A program made the position numbers and the translations under genes. A DNA stretch of 64,000 nt from Corynebacterium atrinae (GTDB taxonomy: Bacteria > Actinomycetota > Actinomycetes > Mycobacteriales > Mycobacteriaceae), in assembly GCF_030408455.1 (NCBI RefSeq), contig NZ_CP046977.1:2604001-2668000 (forward strand). The letters run 5' to 3'. The notes beneath the pieces are model-generated. The model had not been told where the DNA came from. It was given only the letters and a program-made list of their open reading frames with translations, and did not search any database. Below are positions 30,880-39,210 of this stretch, piece after piece; position 1 is the first letter of the stretch, and each line of letters begins with the position of its first letter.

Positions 30880-32136
30880 ATGCTTGAACGCACATTGGTC
30901 CTCGTTGACACCTCCTACCTGCTCGCGAGCTTCTACAACTCGTGGGAGACGGGTGCCCGCGCCCAATTAGAAATCGACCTCCCGGAGGTGGTTAATGTCC
31001 TCGACTCGATGGTCCAAAATCAACTCCGCCAACCCATCCATCGGCAGCTGTGGTACGACGGCATCCCCGACAATGGTCCACACCGCTACCAACGCGCGCT
31101 ACGCACCTGCGACGGCGTGCAGCTGCGCGCGGGCCAACTCATCGAGTGGGGCGAGCGCCGCACTCAAAAGGCAGTGGATACCCGCCTCGTAGCGGACATG
31201 GTTGCCGCTGCGGTCCGCCAGCAGTTCTCGGACTTCGTGCTCGTTTCTGGCGATGCCGACATGATCCCCGGCGTCCAAGAAGCCACCGAAAACGGAATCC
31301 GCGTGCACCTGTACGGATTCGGCTGGGACTCCATGTCCGCCGCGCTGCGCCACGCCTGCGATTCCACCACTATCCTCGACCCGCGCGAGGATTTCACCGA
31401 CGCCATGCAGTTGCAAGTGCTCGAGGGCCCGCTGCCGCCGGTCGTTCGCTCCCGGCCGCTTGGTGATGCCGAACCCTTCGAGGAACCCGGCATGACCACC
31501 GTCCCGAACGGGGCAATCCCCTCGTTTCTGCCCCCGGAACCTCGCCAGGACCAGTCGCCCCCCATCCCCGCTGCTACCACAGAACCAGCATCCGCCCCAC
31601 CTTCAGATGTTGAAATGTGCGACGTCGTGGAGCCCACCCCGGTTACCCCAACCGCGCAGGCGGAATACACCCCGGAGCGTGACACTCCCGAAGAGGAGCG
31701 CTCCGCGGTAGAGCAGGAGCTCTCCCGGGAGACTCCGAAGCCTGGACCGAAGGAGTTCGCGGAGGAGTCCTCGGTTGCTCCCACTCCGGCTTCCATTCCC
31801 AAACCGTCCATGATGGCACCGCGCCGCAAGCTGCGTTCGCGCTACGTGCCGTTGCCGGAAGAGGTGTGGACATCCGCCGGTTTCCAGACCCCCTTCGACG
31901 TGGGCCAACAGTATGCGACCTGGTGGTATGAGAATGCCGCCACCATCGATCAGCGCGACCAAGCGCACTTGCTCTCCGGCGGTGGCCTTCCCCCCGAGAT
32001 CGATCGGCCCCTGCTGCAATTCGCGTGCGAAACTCTGCACGAGTACACGCTCAGCGAGACCCAGCGCGTCAATCTCCGGGACGGCTTCCACTCGGGGATC
32101 CGCGGGGTGCTGGTGAGCTACCGCCGCGAGTCCTAG
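30880..32136 (+). CDS. NYN-domain protein (putative ribonuclease)
   Basis: 418 residues, AGGAG before the ATG. Residues 1-165 form a NYN/PIN-like fold: VLVDTSYLLASFYNSW with the first Asp, a central DTRLVADMVAAAV helix, and VLVSGDADMIPGV with the paired acidic residues that bind metal in this family. A Pro/Glu/Thr-rich linker (about 200-310) is likely disordered. A separate C-terminal domain (about 320-418, RSRYVPLPEEVWTSAG onward) is of unknown type. Probably a cytosolic endoribonuclease or RNA-processing factor; target unknown. Not in an operon; convergent with the PspA-like gene. Confidence 0.75.
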   Translation: MLERTLVLVDTSYLLASFYNSWETGARAQLEIDLPEVVNVLDSMVQNQLRQPIHRQLWYDGIPDNGPHRYQRALRTCDGVQLRAGQLIEWGERRTQKAVDTRLVADMVAAAVRQQFSDFVLVSGDADMIPGVQEATENGIRVHLYGFGWDSMSAALRHACDSTTILDPREDFTDAMQLQVLEGPLPPVVRSRPLGDAEPFEEPGMTTVPNGAIPSFLPPEPRQDQSPPIPAATTEPASAPPSDVEMCDVVEPTPVTPTAQAEYTPERDTPEEERSAVEQELSRETPKPGPKEFAEESSVAPTPASIPKPSMMAPRRKLRSRYVPLPEEVWTSAGFQTPFDVGQQYATWWYENAATIDQRDQAHLLSGGGLPPEIDRPLLQFACETLHEYTLSETQRVNLRDGFHSGIRGVLVSYRRES

Positions 32137-32160
32137 AAAACCTAGGGGAAGGGGACTTGG

Positions 32161-32985
32161 TTAGTCCTTCTTCTCCTCGGTTTCGCCCACTTCTTCCACC
32201 ACGACGGCTTCGTCCTCTGACGCTTCAGCAGTCTCGCCTGCTTCAATGGCTTCCGGCGCGGACTCTCCCGCCAGGGAAGCGCGGATTTCCGCCAGGCGCG
32301 CCGCGGCCTTCATGTCAGTGCCGGCGGTGGCAATTTCGGCCATGCGGTCGTCGACGGAGTGCTGGGCCAGTTCCTGCGCGCCGAGAGCCTCTGCGTATCG
32401 ACGTTCGATCTTGTCGCGCACTGCGTCCAGCGTCGGCACGTTGTCGTTCGGACGCAGCTCGCTCATGGTGTCCATTGCCCGCGTGGTCTGCTCCTGCATG
32501 GCAGCCTGATCGGCCTGGGCGCGCAGCTGATCGATTTGGGCCAGCTGCTCTTTGAGGCGCATCTCGGACTCTTTTTGCTGCTGTTGCGCCTGGGCGGCGG
32601 CTTGCGTGGCCTGCTCGTGCAGAGCCTTCGTCTCCTCCAGCTGCTGCTCTACGGAAACGAGCTGAGTGGCGAAGATCTCGGCAGTGTTGCCGAACTCTTG
32701 GGCCTTTACCGCATCCCCATCGGCGGCGGCCTTGTCGGCGGCCATGATGGCGGTGCGGGCCTGCTCCTGATGCTCCGCCTGGGACTTAATCAGGCGGTCG
32801 AGTTTCATCTCCAGCTGCTTCTTATTACCGATGATGGCGGCCGCCTGCTCGGTGATCTGCTGGTGCTGCTGCTTGGCGGCTTCGGTGGCCTGCTGGATCT
32901 GGACCTTTGGATCGGCGTTCTGGTCGATCTTCGAGTCGAAAGAGGCCATGAGGTACTTCCAGCCCTTGCTCAGCGGGTTAGCCAT
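32161..32985 (-). CDS. PspA/IM30-family protein
   Basis: 274 residues, almost entirely helical. The N-terminus (ANPLSKGWKYLMASFDSKID) fits the short amphipathic membrane-binding helix, followed by long coiled coils rich in Gln, Glu and Ala (residues 20-200) and an acidic, probably disordered tail. PspA proteins polymerise on stressed membranes and keep them sealed. No PspB/PspC partner gene is adjacent; other actinobacteria also encode PspA with different partners. Regulation is not visible. Confidence 0.85.
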   Translation of the reverse strand: MANPLSKGWKYLMASFDSKIDQNADPKVQIQQATEAAKQQHQQITEQAAAIIGNKKQLEMKLDRLIKSQAEHQEQARTAIMAADKAAADGDAVKAQEFGNTAEIFATQLVSVEQQLEETKALHEQATQAAAQAQQQQKESEMRLKEQLAQIDQLRAQADQAAMQEQTTRAMDTMSELRPNDNVPTLDAVRDKIERRYAEALGAQELAQHSVDDRMAEIATAGTDMKAAARLAEIRASLAGESAPEAIEAGETAEASEDEAVVVEEVGETEEKKD

Positions 32986-33146
32986 GATGGGGGTCTCGCT
33001 TTCTCACTGCAGTGTTGTCGATCCCGGGAATCCGGATCCTTTAAACAAGTTTAGAGAGAACGGGCCCAGTGCGTCGCCTGCGAAATCAACCAAGAATCAG
33101 CAAAGCCGCCCCGATCTCTCGGGGCGGCTGTACGAGCGGAAGGGAT

Positions 33147-33530
33147 TTAGCCCTGCTCTGCGTCGCTAGCGGCGTTGGCTTCGGCGACCTGGCGGCGAAC
33201 CTCATCCATATCGAGGTCCTTGACCTGGGTAACCAAATCCTCCAGCGCGGCCGGCGGCAATGCGCCTGCCTCGCGGTAAACCATGATGCCGTCGCGGAAG
33301 ATCATGAGCGTGGGAATCGACTGAATCTGCAGCGCAGAGGCGATACCCTGGTTAGCTTCGGTGTCTAGCTTGGCGAAGACTGCGTCGGTGTGCTTCTCCG
33401 ATGCCTTCTCGTAGGTCGGGGCGAAAGCGCGACATGGGCCACACCAGCTGGCCCATGCATCGACGAGGACGATACCCTCGGCGGTGACGGTCTCTTCGAA
33501 AGTTGCTTCAGTAACGTCAATGGTGGCCAA
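33147..33530 (-). CDS. trxA: Thioredoxin
   Basis: 127 residues from a TTG start (33528-33530). GGAG seven bases upstream and the usual N-terminus (ATIDVTEATFEETV) support it over starts higher in the frame. The redox motif is WCGPC in DAWASWCGPCRAFAP; the cis-proline follows in IQSIPTLMIF. The C-terminus is about 18 residues longer than in typical thioredoxins, ending in an Ala/Glu-rich helix. It would serve reductases such as MsrA. Monocistronic, divergent from copZ. Confidence 0.9.
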   Translation of the reverse strand: MATIDVTEATFEETVTAEGIVLVDAWASWCGPCRAFAPTYEKASEKHTDAVFAKLDTEANQGIASALQIQSIPTLMIFRDGIMVYREAGALPPAALEDLVTQVKDLDMDEVRRQVAEANAASDAEQG

Positions 33531-33622
33531 TTGATTACTCCTGACTAGCCGTTTTGTAAGGTCATTAGCGGACCGGAGCGATCCAGTCTCTTTTGTCACA
33601 ACCCTACCTGGCCCTTCAATAT

Positions 33623-33633
33623 TCCCCCGGGGA
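33623..33633. promoter_or_regulatory. CsoR-like palindrome upstream of copZ
   Basis: TCCCC-C-GGGGA within ATTCCCCCGGGGAG, 52 bases before the copZ start. It resembles the GC-rich core of copper-responsive CsoR boxes but lacks the flanking TA steps. Candidate only. Confidence 0.35.
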
Positions 33634-33684
33634 GTTTTCTCGGAGCATGGAAGGCGGCCGGGGCACGAGAGGAAGAACCCTGCC

Positions 33685-33891
33685 ATGATCAAGAACTACG
33701 TCGTCGAAGGCATGACCTGTGAGCATTGCAAGGCCTCCGTTGAGGAGGAGATTGGTGACCTGCCAGGCACCCAGGGCGTAGAGGTCGATCTGGCTACCGG
33801 GCGCGTGTCCGTGACCGGTGTCGCCTTCACTGATGCCGATATCATCCGGGCCGTGGAAAATGCTGGCTACACGGTGAAGCAGGACGACTAG
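33685..33891 (+). CDS. copZ: Heavy-metal-binding chaperone (CopZ-like)
   Basis: 68 residues forming a single HMA domain (ferredoxin-like fold). The copper-binding motif is EGMTCEHCKASVEEE, with both cysteines. It would carry Cu(I) in the cytosol to the CopA ATPase, encoded 104 bases downstream with its own HMA domain. A tandem 20-bp repeat starts at its stop codon. Confidence 0.9.
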   Translation: MIKNYVVEGMTCEHCKASVEEEIGDLPGTQGVEVDLATGRVSVTGVAFTDADIIRAVENAGYTVKQDD

Positions 33892-33935
33892 CCAGCCCCG
33901 GAGAACCCTTGCCAGCCCCGGAGAACCCTTGCCAG
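33891..33935. repeat. Exact tandem 20-bp repeat between copZ and copA
   Basis: GCCAGCCCCGGAGAACCCTT occurs twice back to back (33891-33910, 33911-33930) plus five bases of a third copy. It begins on the last base of the copZ stop. Each unit boundary recreates TTGCCAG, a possible -35 element. Confidence 0.9.
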
Positions 33936-33952
33936 ATACCCCATAGGGGTAT
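33936..33952. promoter_or_regulatory. CsoR-type copper operator before copA
   Basis: ATACCCC-ATA-GGGGTAT, a perfect 7-bp inverted repeat closely matching known CsoR boxes. TATAAC (33950-33955), a likely -10, overlaps its right arm, so a CsoR-like repressor would block this promoter until Cu(I) binds. No csoR gene is in the window. Confidence 0.7.
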
Positions 33953-33995
33953 AACGTGGTGGCCATAGATTAGATCCCCAACGGATGGGTCCACC

Positions 33996-36257
33996 ATGAT
34001 TAGCACCGCACCTGCCGCCGACGTCCTCGAGCTCGACCTGGGAGTCACCGGCATGACCTGCACCTCCTGCTCCGCCCGAGTCGAAAGAAAGCTCAACAAA
34101 CTCGACGGAGTCGAGGCCACGGTCAATTTCGCCACGGAATCCGCGGCCATCACCTACGACCCCGCCAAGGCAGACCCTGACAAGCTCATCGACGTGGTGC
34201 GCGGCGCCGGGTACGACGCCTTCGAGCTGACTCCACCCGAGGCCGAGCCGACGGGGGCGCCGACGGGGGCGTCGATAAGCATCAGCCCCCAGGAGGCAGC
34301 CCGCCAGAGCGAGGCGGCCGACCTCAAGCGGCGGCTCATCGGATCCGCCGTCCTGACGGTGCCGATTGTCCTGCTCAGCATGATTCCCGCTCTCCAGTTC
34401 ACCAACTGGCAGTGGGCGGTGCTGACGATGGCGACGCTCGTCTACGTCGTCGGCGGCGCACCCTTCCACACCGCCGCCCTGGCCAACCTGCGTCACGGCG
34501 CCTTCACTATGGATTCGCTGATTTCCCTAGGCACGACGGCGGCGTACCTGTGGAGCCTGTGGGCACTGTTCTTCGGGCACGCCGGCCACCCGGGCATGAA
34601 GATGGAAATGCATCTGTTCCCCTCGGACTCGACGATGGATGAGATCTATCTGGAGACCGCCGCGGTCGTCATCACCTTCCTCCTGCTCGGCCGCTGGTTT
34701 GAGACCCGCGCCAAGGGGCGCTCCTCCGAGGCACTGCGCGCCCTGCTCGACATGGGGGCAAAGGATGCCACCGTGCTTCGCGACGGCCGCGAGGCCCGCA
34801 TCCCCATCTCCTCCCTCGCCGTCGGCGACACCATCGTCGTCCGCCCCGGGGAGAAGATCGCCGCCGATGGCACCGTCACCGAAGGCCGCTCCGCCGTCGA
34901 TGAGTCCATGCTCACCGGCGAATCCCTCCCCGTCGACGTCGGACCGGGTTCGCGCGTCACCGGCGCCACGATCAACACCTCCGGGCGCCTACTCGTCGAG
35001 GTCAGCCGCGTGGGCGAAGACTCGACTCTGGCGCAGATGGCCAAGCTCGTGAGCGTTGCCCAGGCCCAGAAGGCCCCGGTGCAGCGGCTGGTGGATCGCA
35101 TTTCCCAGGTCTTCGTGCCTGTCGTCATCGCGGTCTCCGTGCTCACTTTTGGGGCTCACCTGCTGCTGGGCAGCGGGCTCGCCCCCGCGTTCACCGCCGC
35201 CGTCGCCGTCCTCATCATCGCTTGCCCCTGTGCGCTCGGGCTAGCCACCCCCACGGCCCTGCTCGTGGGTACGGGTCGCGGTGCGCAGCTGGGTCTGCTC
35301 ATTAAGGGCCCCGAGGTACTCGAGCAGACCCGGCGCGTGGACACCATCGTCATGGACAAGACCGGCACGGTCACCGAAGGTGCCATGTCTGTCACCTCAG
35401 TCACACCCGCCACCGGCTTCAATTCGACTGAGGTCGTGGAGGCGGCCGCCGCCGTGGAATCGGCCTCCGAGCACCCGATCGCCCGGGCTATTGCGGCCGA
35501 GGTTGCAGTACCCCCGCAGGTCACGGACTTCCGCAACGAACCTGGGGTCGGAGTGACCGGCACCGTCGGAGGCCGACAGGTGACGGTGGGACGGCCCACC
35601 GAAGACCTGCCCGCCGACCTGGAGCAGGCGTTCACGCAAGCCCAGGCCGAGGGTGCCACGCCCGTGGTCGTGCTTATCGACGCCGCCGTCGCCGGCATCA
35701 TCGCCGTCCGCGACACCGTCAAGCCCAGCTCCGCCGAGGCAATCGCCGCGATGCGGTCGTTGGGATTGACCCCGATGCTGCTGACCGGCGACAACGCGGG
35801 CGCCGCCCAGGCGGTGGCCCGGGAAGTGGGCATCGATCCCGCAGAAGTTATCGCCGAGGTCATGCCAGCCGACAAGGTCAACGTCGTGTCGCGCCTGCAG
35901 CAAGAAGGCCGAAACGTCGCCATGGTGGGCGACGGCGTCAACGATGCCGCCGCCCTCGCGCAGGCGGACCTCGGCTTGGCCATGGGCGCAGGCACTGACG
36001 TCGCCATCGAGGCTTCCGACATCACCCTCATGAACAATGACCTCCGCTCGGCTGTCGACGCCATTCGGCTCTCCCGTAAGACCCTGACCACGATCAAGGG
36101 CAACCTGTTCTGGGCGTTCGCCTACAACGTGATCCTCATCCCGGTCGCGGCCCTTGGGTTCCTCAATCCGATGCTCGCGGGAATTGCCATGGCCTTTTCC
36201 TCGGTCTTCGTGGTCAGCAACTCCTTGCGCCTGAGAGGATTTAACGCCCTGCACTGA
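33996..36257 (+). CDS. copA: Copper-exporting P1B-type ATPase
   Basis: 753 residues. N-terminal HMA domain with [15 protein letters not shown] (residues 18-32). Eight membrane helices follow, the sixth with the CPC metal motif ([15 protein letters not shown]). Phosphorylation site [10 protein letters not shown], the SEHPIA motif of the nucleotide domain, and [10 protein letters not shown] of the hinge are all intact. The CPC motif and GMTCTSC domain point to Cu(I)/Ag(I) export across the plasma membrane. Preceded by a CsoR-type operator and copZ; no upstream start is better than ATG 33996. Confidence 0.93.
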   Translation: MISTAPAADVLELDLGVTGMTCTSCSARVERKLNKLDGVEATVNFATESAAITYDPAKADPDKLIDVVRGAGYDAFELTPPEAEPTGAPTGASISISPQEAARQSEAADLKRRLIGSAVLTVPIVLLSMIPALQFTNWQWAVLTMATLVYVVGGAPFHTAALANLRHGAFTMDSLISLGTTAAYLWSLWALFFGHAGHPGMKMEMHLFPSDSTMDEIYLETAAVVITFLLLGRWFETRAKGRSSEALRALLDMGAKDATVLRDGREARIPISSLAVGDTIVVRPGEKIAADGTVTEGRSAVDESMLTGESLPVDVGPGSRVTGATINTSGRLLVEVSRVGEDSTLAQMAKLVSVAQAQKAPVQRLVDRISQVFVPVVIAVSVLTFGAHLLLGSGLAPAFTAAVAVLIIACPCALGLATPTALLVGTGRGAQLGLLIKGPEVLEQTRRVDTIVMDKTGTVTEGAMSVTSVTPATGFNSTEVVEAAAAVESASEHPIARAIAAEVAVPPQVTDFRNEPGVGVTGTVGGRQVTVGRPTEDLPADLEQAFTQAQAEGATPVVVLIDAAVAGIIAVRDTVKPSSAEAIAAMRSLGLTPMLLTGDNAGAAQAVAREVGIDPAEVIAEVMPADKVNVVSRLQQEGRNVAMVGDGVNDAAALAQADLGLAMGAGTDVAIEASDITLMNNDLRSAVDAIRLSRKTLTTIKGNLFWAFAYNVILIPVAALGFLNPMLAGIAMAFSSVFVVSNSLRLRGFNALH

Positions 36258-36284
36258 GCTCGACGTGGAGTAGTGTTTCCCACC

Positions 36285-37622
36285 ATGAGCGACCAGTTGA
36301 CCAGGAACGAAAGACTCGACCGGCTGCCGGTCACCCCCAAACACCGCCGACTACTCCTCGGCTCCGGCGTCGGCTGGGCCCTCGACGCCATGGACGTCGG
36401 CCTGATCTCCTTCATCATGGCGGCGTTGGCCGTCCACTGGGGTTTGAGCCCCACTCAGACTTCTTGGCTCGGTTCCATCGGTTTCGTGGGGATGGCCGTG
36501 GGCGCCACCTTTGGCGGATTGCTGGCCGACAAGATCGGACGTCGGCAAGTTTTTGCCCTCACCCTCCTGGTGTACGGCCTGGCCACAGGCGCGTCCGCCC
36601 TCGCCGGTGGCCTCGCGGTCCTCATCGCGCTGCGCTTCATTGTCGGCCTTGGCTTGGGCGCCGAGCTCCCCGTCGCCTCGACCCTCGTCTCCGAGTTCTC
36701 CCCCCGCCGGGTACGCGGACGCATGGTGGTCATCCTCGAAGCCTTCTGGGCGGTCGGCTGGATCGCCGCGGCAATGATCGGCGCCTTCGTGGTCACCTCC
36801 TCCGACAATGGCTGGCGTTGGGCCCTCGCCCTGGGAATGATTCCCGCCGTTTACGCCTTGGTCATCCGCCACGGCCTTCCCGAGTCCGTCCGTTTCCTCG
36901 AAGACAAGGGCCGTCATTCTGAGGCGGAGGAGGTGGTCTCCTCCTTCGAGGCCCAAGTGGACCCCGAAAAGCTTTCGCGTATCGACGCCGCCCTCCTCGC
37001 CGACCCCACCATCGTCCGGGAAGACTTCGACGACGCCACGTCCATCTGGGCACCGGGTCTGCGCCGCCGCACGGCCGCCTTATGGATCGTGTGGTTCTGC
37101 GTCAACCTCTCCTACTACGGGGCCTTCATCTGGATTCCCTCGCTGCTAGTGGCAGACGGTTTTACGCTGGTTAAATCCTTCCAATTCACATTGATCATCA
37201 CATTTGCCCAGCTGCCCGGTTACGCCGTCGCCGCCTGGCTCATCGAGGCCTGGGGGCGCCGCTCCACCCTGGCGACCTTCCTCGCTGGTTCCGCCGCGGC
37301 CGCCATCTTCTTCGGCAATGCCGACGCTGAGTGGACGATCATCCTGGCTGGCTGCCTGCTGTCCTTCTTCAACCTGGGCGCCTGGGGAGCTCTCTACGCC
37401 ATCGGCCCCGAGCTGTACCCCAGCCATATCCGCGGCGCGGGAACGGGCGCGGCCGCCGGATTTGGCCGCCTGGCGTCCATCTCCGCTCCCCTCATCGTGC
37501 CGCCGCTGTTGCTCTTTGGTGGCTCGGTCCTCCTCTTCGGACTGTTCGCCGTGTCCTTTGCCATAGCGGCGCTGACCACCCTCACGCTCCCCGAGCAGCG
37601 TGGCAAGGTCCTCGACGGCTAG
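36285..37622 (+). CDS. MFS transporter (metabolite:H+ symporter-like)
   Basis: 445 residues from ATG 36285; a GTG at 36273 is an alternative. Twelve-helix major facilitator with the signature GLLADKIGRRQVFALTLLVYG and a second copy AAWLIEAWGRRSTLATFL after helix 8, plus RFIVGLGLGAELPVASTLVSEFSP. The general look is that of the sugar porter / aromatic-acid symporter group. Substrate unknown. It follows copA by 27 bases, but the role looks unrelated to copper. Confidence 0.85.
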   Translation: MSDQLTRNERLDRLPVTPKHRRLLLGSGVGWALDAMDVGLISFIMAALAVHWGLSPTQTSWLGSIGFVGMAVGATFGGLLADKIGRRQVFALTLLVYGLATGASALAGGLAVLIALRFIVGLGLGAELPVASTLVSEFSPRRVRGRMVVILEAFWAVGWIAAAMIGAFVVTSSDNGWRWALALGMIPAVYALVIRHGLPESVRFLEDKGRHSEAEEVVSSFEAQVDPEKLSRIDAALLADPTIVREDFDDATSIWAPGLRRRTAALWIVWFCVNLSYYGAFIWIPSLLVADGFTLVKSFQFTLIITFAQLPGYAVAAWLIEAWGRRSTLATFLAGSAAAAIFFGNADAEWTIILAGCLLSFFNLGAWGALYAIGPELYPSHIRGAGTGAAAGFGRLASISAPLIVPPLLLFGGSVLLFGLFAVSFAIAALTTLTLPEQRGKVLDG

Positions 37623-37762
37623 GCGAACCAGCGCGCGATGCGCTGGATAAGCGTCTCCGGCTGGGTGGCGGCGGCGATGGCATCGAGGCTGCGCGGGAGA
37701 TGCAAGATGGTGGCGCGCTCGGTGTGCTCGACGGAGATGTGCTCGTCCATGCGGGTAGTCAT
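37619..37762 (-). CDS. Small ORF, 47 residues, with strong ribosome site
   Basis: AAGGAGG six bases before the ATG (37760-37762) is among the best ribosome sites in the window. The product starts MTTRMDEHISVEHTERATIL and ends QRIARWFA: an acidic, soluble start and an amphipathic basic C-terminal helix. No family recognised. The stop overlaps the convergent MFS stop by three bases. The upstream 280-base gap leaves room for a promoter. Confidence 0.5.
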   Translation of the reverse strand: MTTRMDEHISVEHTERATILHLPRSLDAIAAATQPETLIQRIARWFA

Positions 37763-38046
37763 GATGCCCCTCCTTGGGTGCTCATCGTTGTTTACTCTGT
37801 GAGGCCTCATCGTAGGAGAGTTTGCGCAGCTCAAGCACCATTGCTAAGCCAACCTTAAGTAACTACGCCCTTAAATAGGTTTACCTAAAGGCTGCAAAGA
37901 TGCAGGGTAACGCGGCGCTGCGGAGGGCGGTTCATCCCTTCCCCGAATCCACTCACTGTCCACCACCCCAATCCAGGGGTGACCGCATTGACCTCCCTCT
38001 TCCGCTAGCGTTGTCGGGAAGCTCACACCGTCAGTTAGGGGGCGAG
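37763..38046. other. Divergent intergenic region with a small palindrome
   Basis: 284 bases between the 47-residue ORF and an MFS gene. It contains TAGGT-TT-ACCTA at about 37878-37889 within an AT-rich patch, and CCCC-N6-GGGG near 37970. The first resembles half of a DtxR-type site, but weakly. Nothing else recognised. Confidence 0.35.
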
Positions 38047-39210
38047 ATGGCCATTCGCGATTGGCTCCGCATCGGACTCGGCATGTTCGTCATCGCCTTC
38101 GGCGCAAACCTCTTCGCCCCATTGCTGCCCGCCTACCGCGAGGTCGCCGGGCTCACCCAATCGGACGTCACCTTCCTCCTGGGCATCTACGCCGCCGGAC
38201 TCATCCCCGCCCTCCTCATCGGCGGTCCGCTTTCCGACGTCCGCGGTCGCCGCGCCATGGTCCGCCCCGCCCTGCTGCTCAGCGCCCTCGGGTCCCTCGT
38301 GTTGTGCGCCGGCGTCGGTGGGTCTTTCGTCTTCCTAGCCGCGGGCCGCTTCATCGTCGGCATGGCGGTGGGACTCGTGATGGCCGCGGGTGCCGCATGG
38401 TTGCAGGAAGTCTCCACAGGTCCGGTCCACGTGGGGGCCCGCCGCGCCACGGTCTTCCTCTCCGCGGGATTCGGGATGGGCCCGCTTGCCAGCGGGCTGG
38501 TAGCGCAATTCCTCCCCCGCCCCGACTTGCTGCCCTACCTCGTCCACCTCGCCCTGCTCGCGATTATCGCGCCGCTAGCCTGGCGAGCCCCCGGCGGCGC
38601 CGCCCACCCCGGAGCACGCCGACGCGCCTGGTTCCCCCGCAGCGTCCTCTCTTCTCGCTTCCTCTGGGCAGTTGCAGCCTGGGCGCCATGGGGTTTCGGC
38701 GCCGTGACCACCGCGTTCGCCGCCCTCACGGCACTCGTCATCGACCAGCTAGCGTGGCCGATCGCATACACCGGCCTCGTCGCCGCCGTCACGATGCTCA
38801 CCGGAGTGTTTATCCAACCGGTTGCCACCCGCTTCGGCAGCGACCTCGTTCCACCCGCCATTCTCGGACTCGGGCTCGTCGTCATCGGCATGTTGCTCTC
38901 CGTAGCGGTCGCCGTCACCCTCTCCCCGTGGCTGGTCGTCCTCGCCGGTGTGGTCCTCGGCGCGGCCTACGGCATCATGATGGTCTCCGGCCTGCGGGAG
39001 GTCCGCCTCATCGCCCCGCCCGAGGACTTAGGAGCAGCGAACGGCATCTTCTACTCCCTGACCTACCTCGGCTTCTTCGCACCGTTCGTCATCTCCCTCG
39101 TGGGGCCGATCATTGGCTACCCCACGGTTTTCCTCATAGGTGCGGCGATAGCAGCGGTCTCAATTATCTCGGTCACTCGGATCGCTGCCCGGGAGGCGCG
39201 AGGGCGCTAG
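38047..39210 (+). CDS. MFS transporter
   Basis: 387 residues from ATG 38047, with a purine-rich TTAGGGGGCGAG ribosome site; the frame above it is not coding-like. About twelve helices with the motif GGPLSDVRGRRAMVRPALLL between helices 2 and 3 and FIVGMAVGLVMAAGAAWLQE after helix 4. Likely a drug- or metabolite-efflux pump; substrate unknown. Its stop overlaps the dnaB stop by three bases on the opposite strand. Confidence 0.85.
   Translation: MAIRDWLRIGLGMFVIAFGANLFAPLLPAYREVAGLTQSDVTFLLGIYAAGLIPALLIGGPLSDVRGRRAMVRPALLLSALGSLVLCAGVGGSFVFLAAGRFIVGMAVGLVMAAGAAWLQEVSTGPVHVGARRATVFLSAGFGMGPLASGLVAQFLPRPDLLPYLVHLALLAIIAPLAWRAPGGAAHPGARRRAWFPRSVLSSRFLWAVAAWAPWGFGAVTTAFAALTALVIDQLAWPIAYTGLVAAVTMLTGVFIQPVATRFGSDLVPPAILGLGLVVIGMLLSVAVAVTLSPWLVVLAGVVLGAAYGIMMVSGLREVRLIAPPEDLGAANGIFYSLTYLGFFAPFVISLVGPIIGYPTVFLIGAAIAAVSIISVTRIAAREARGR

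Noticed and set aside
33891..33935. CRISPR-like repeat
   Set aside because: Only two adjacent copies with no spacers and no cas genes; a simple tandem duplication.
37878..37889. DtxR box in the gap before the MFS gene
   Set aside because: TAGGT-TT-ACCTA is symmetric, but only about 11 of 19 positions fit the consensus; too weak to call.
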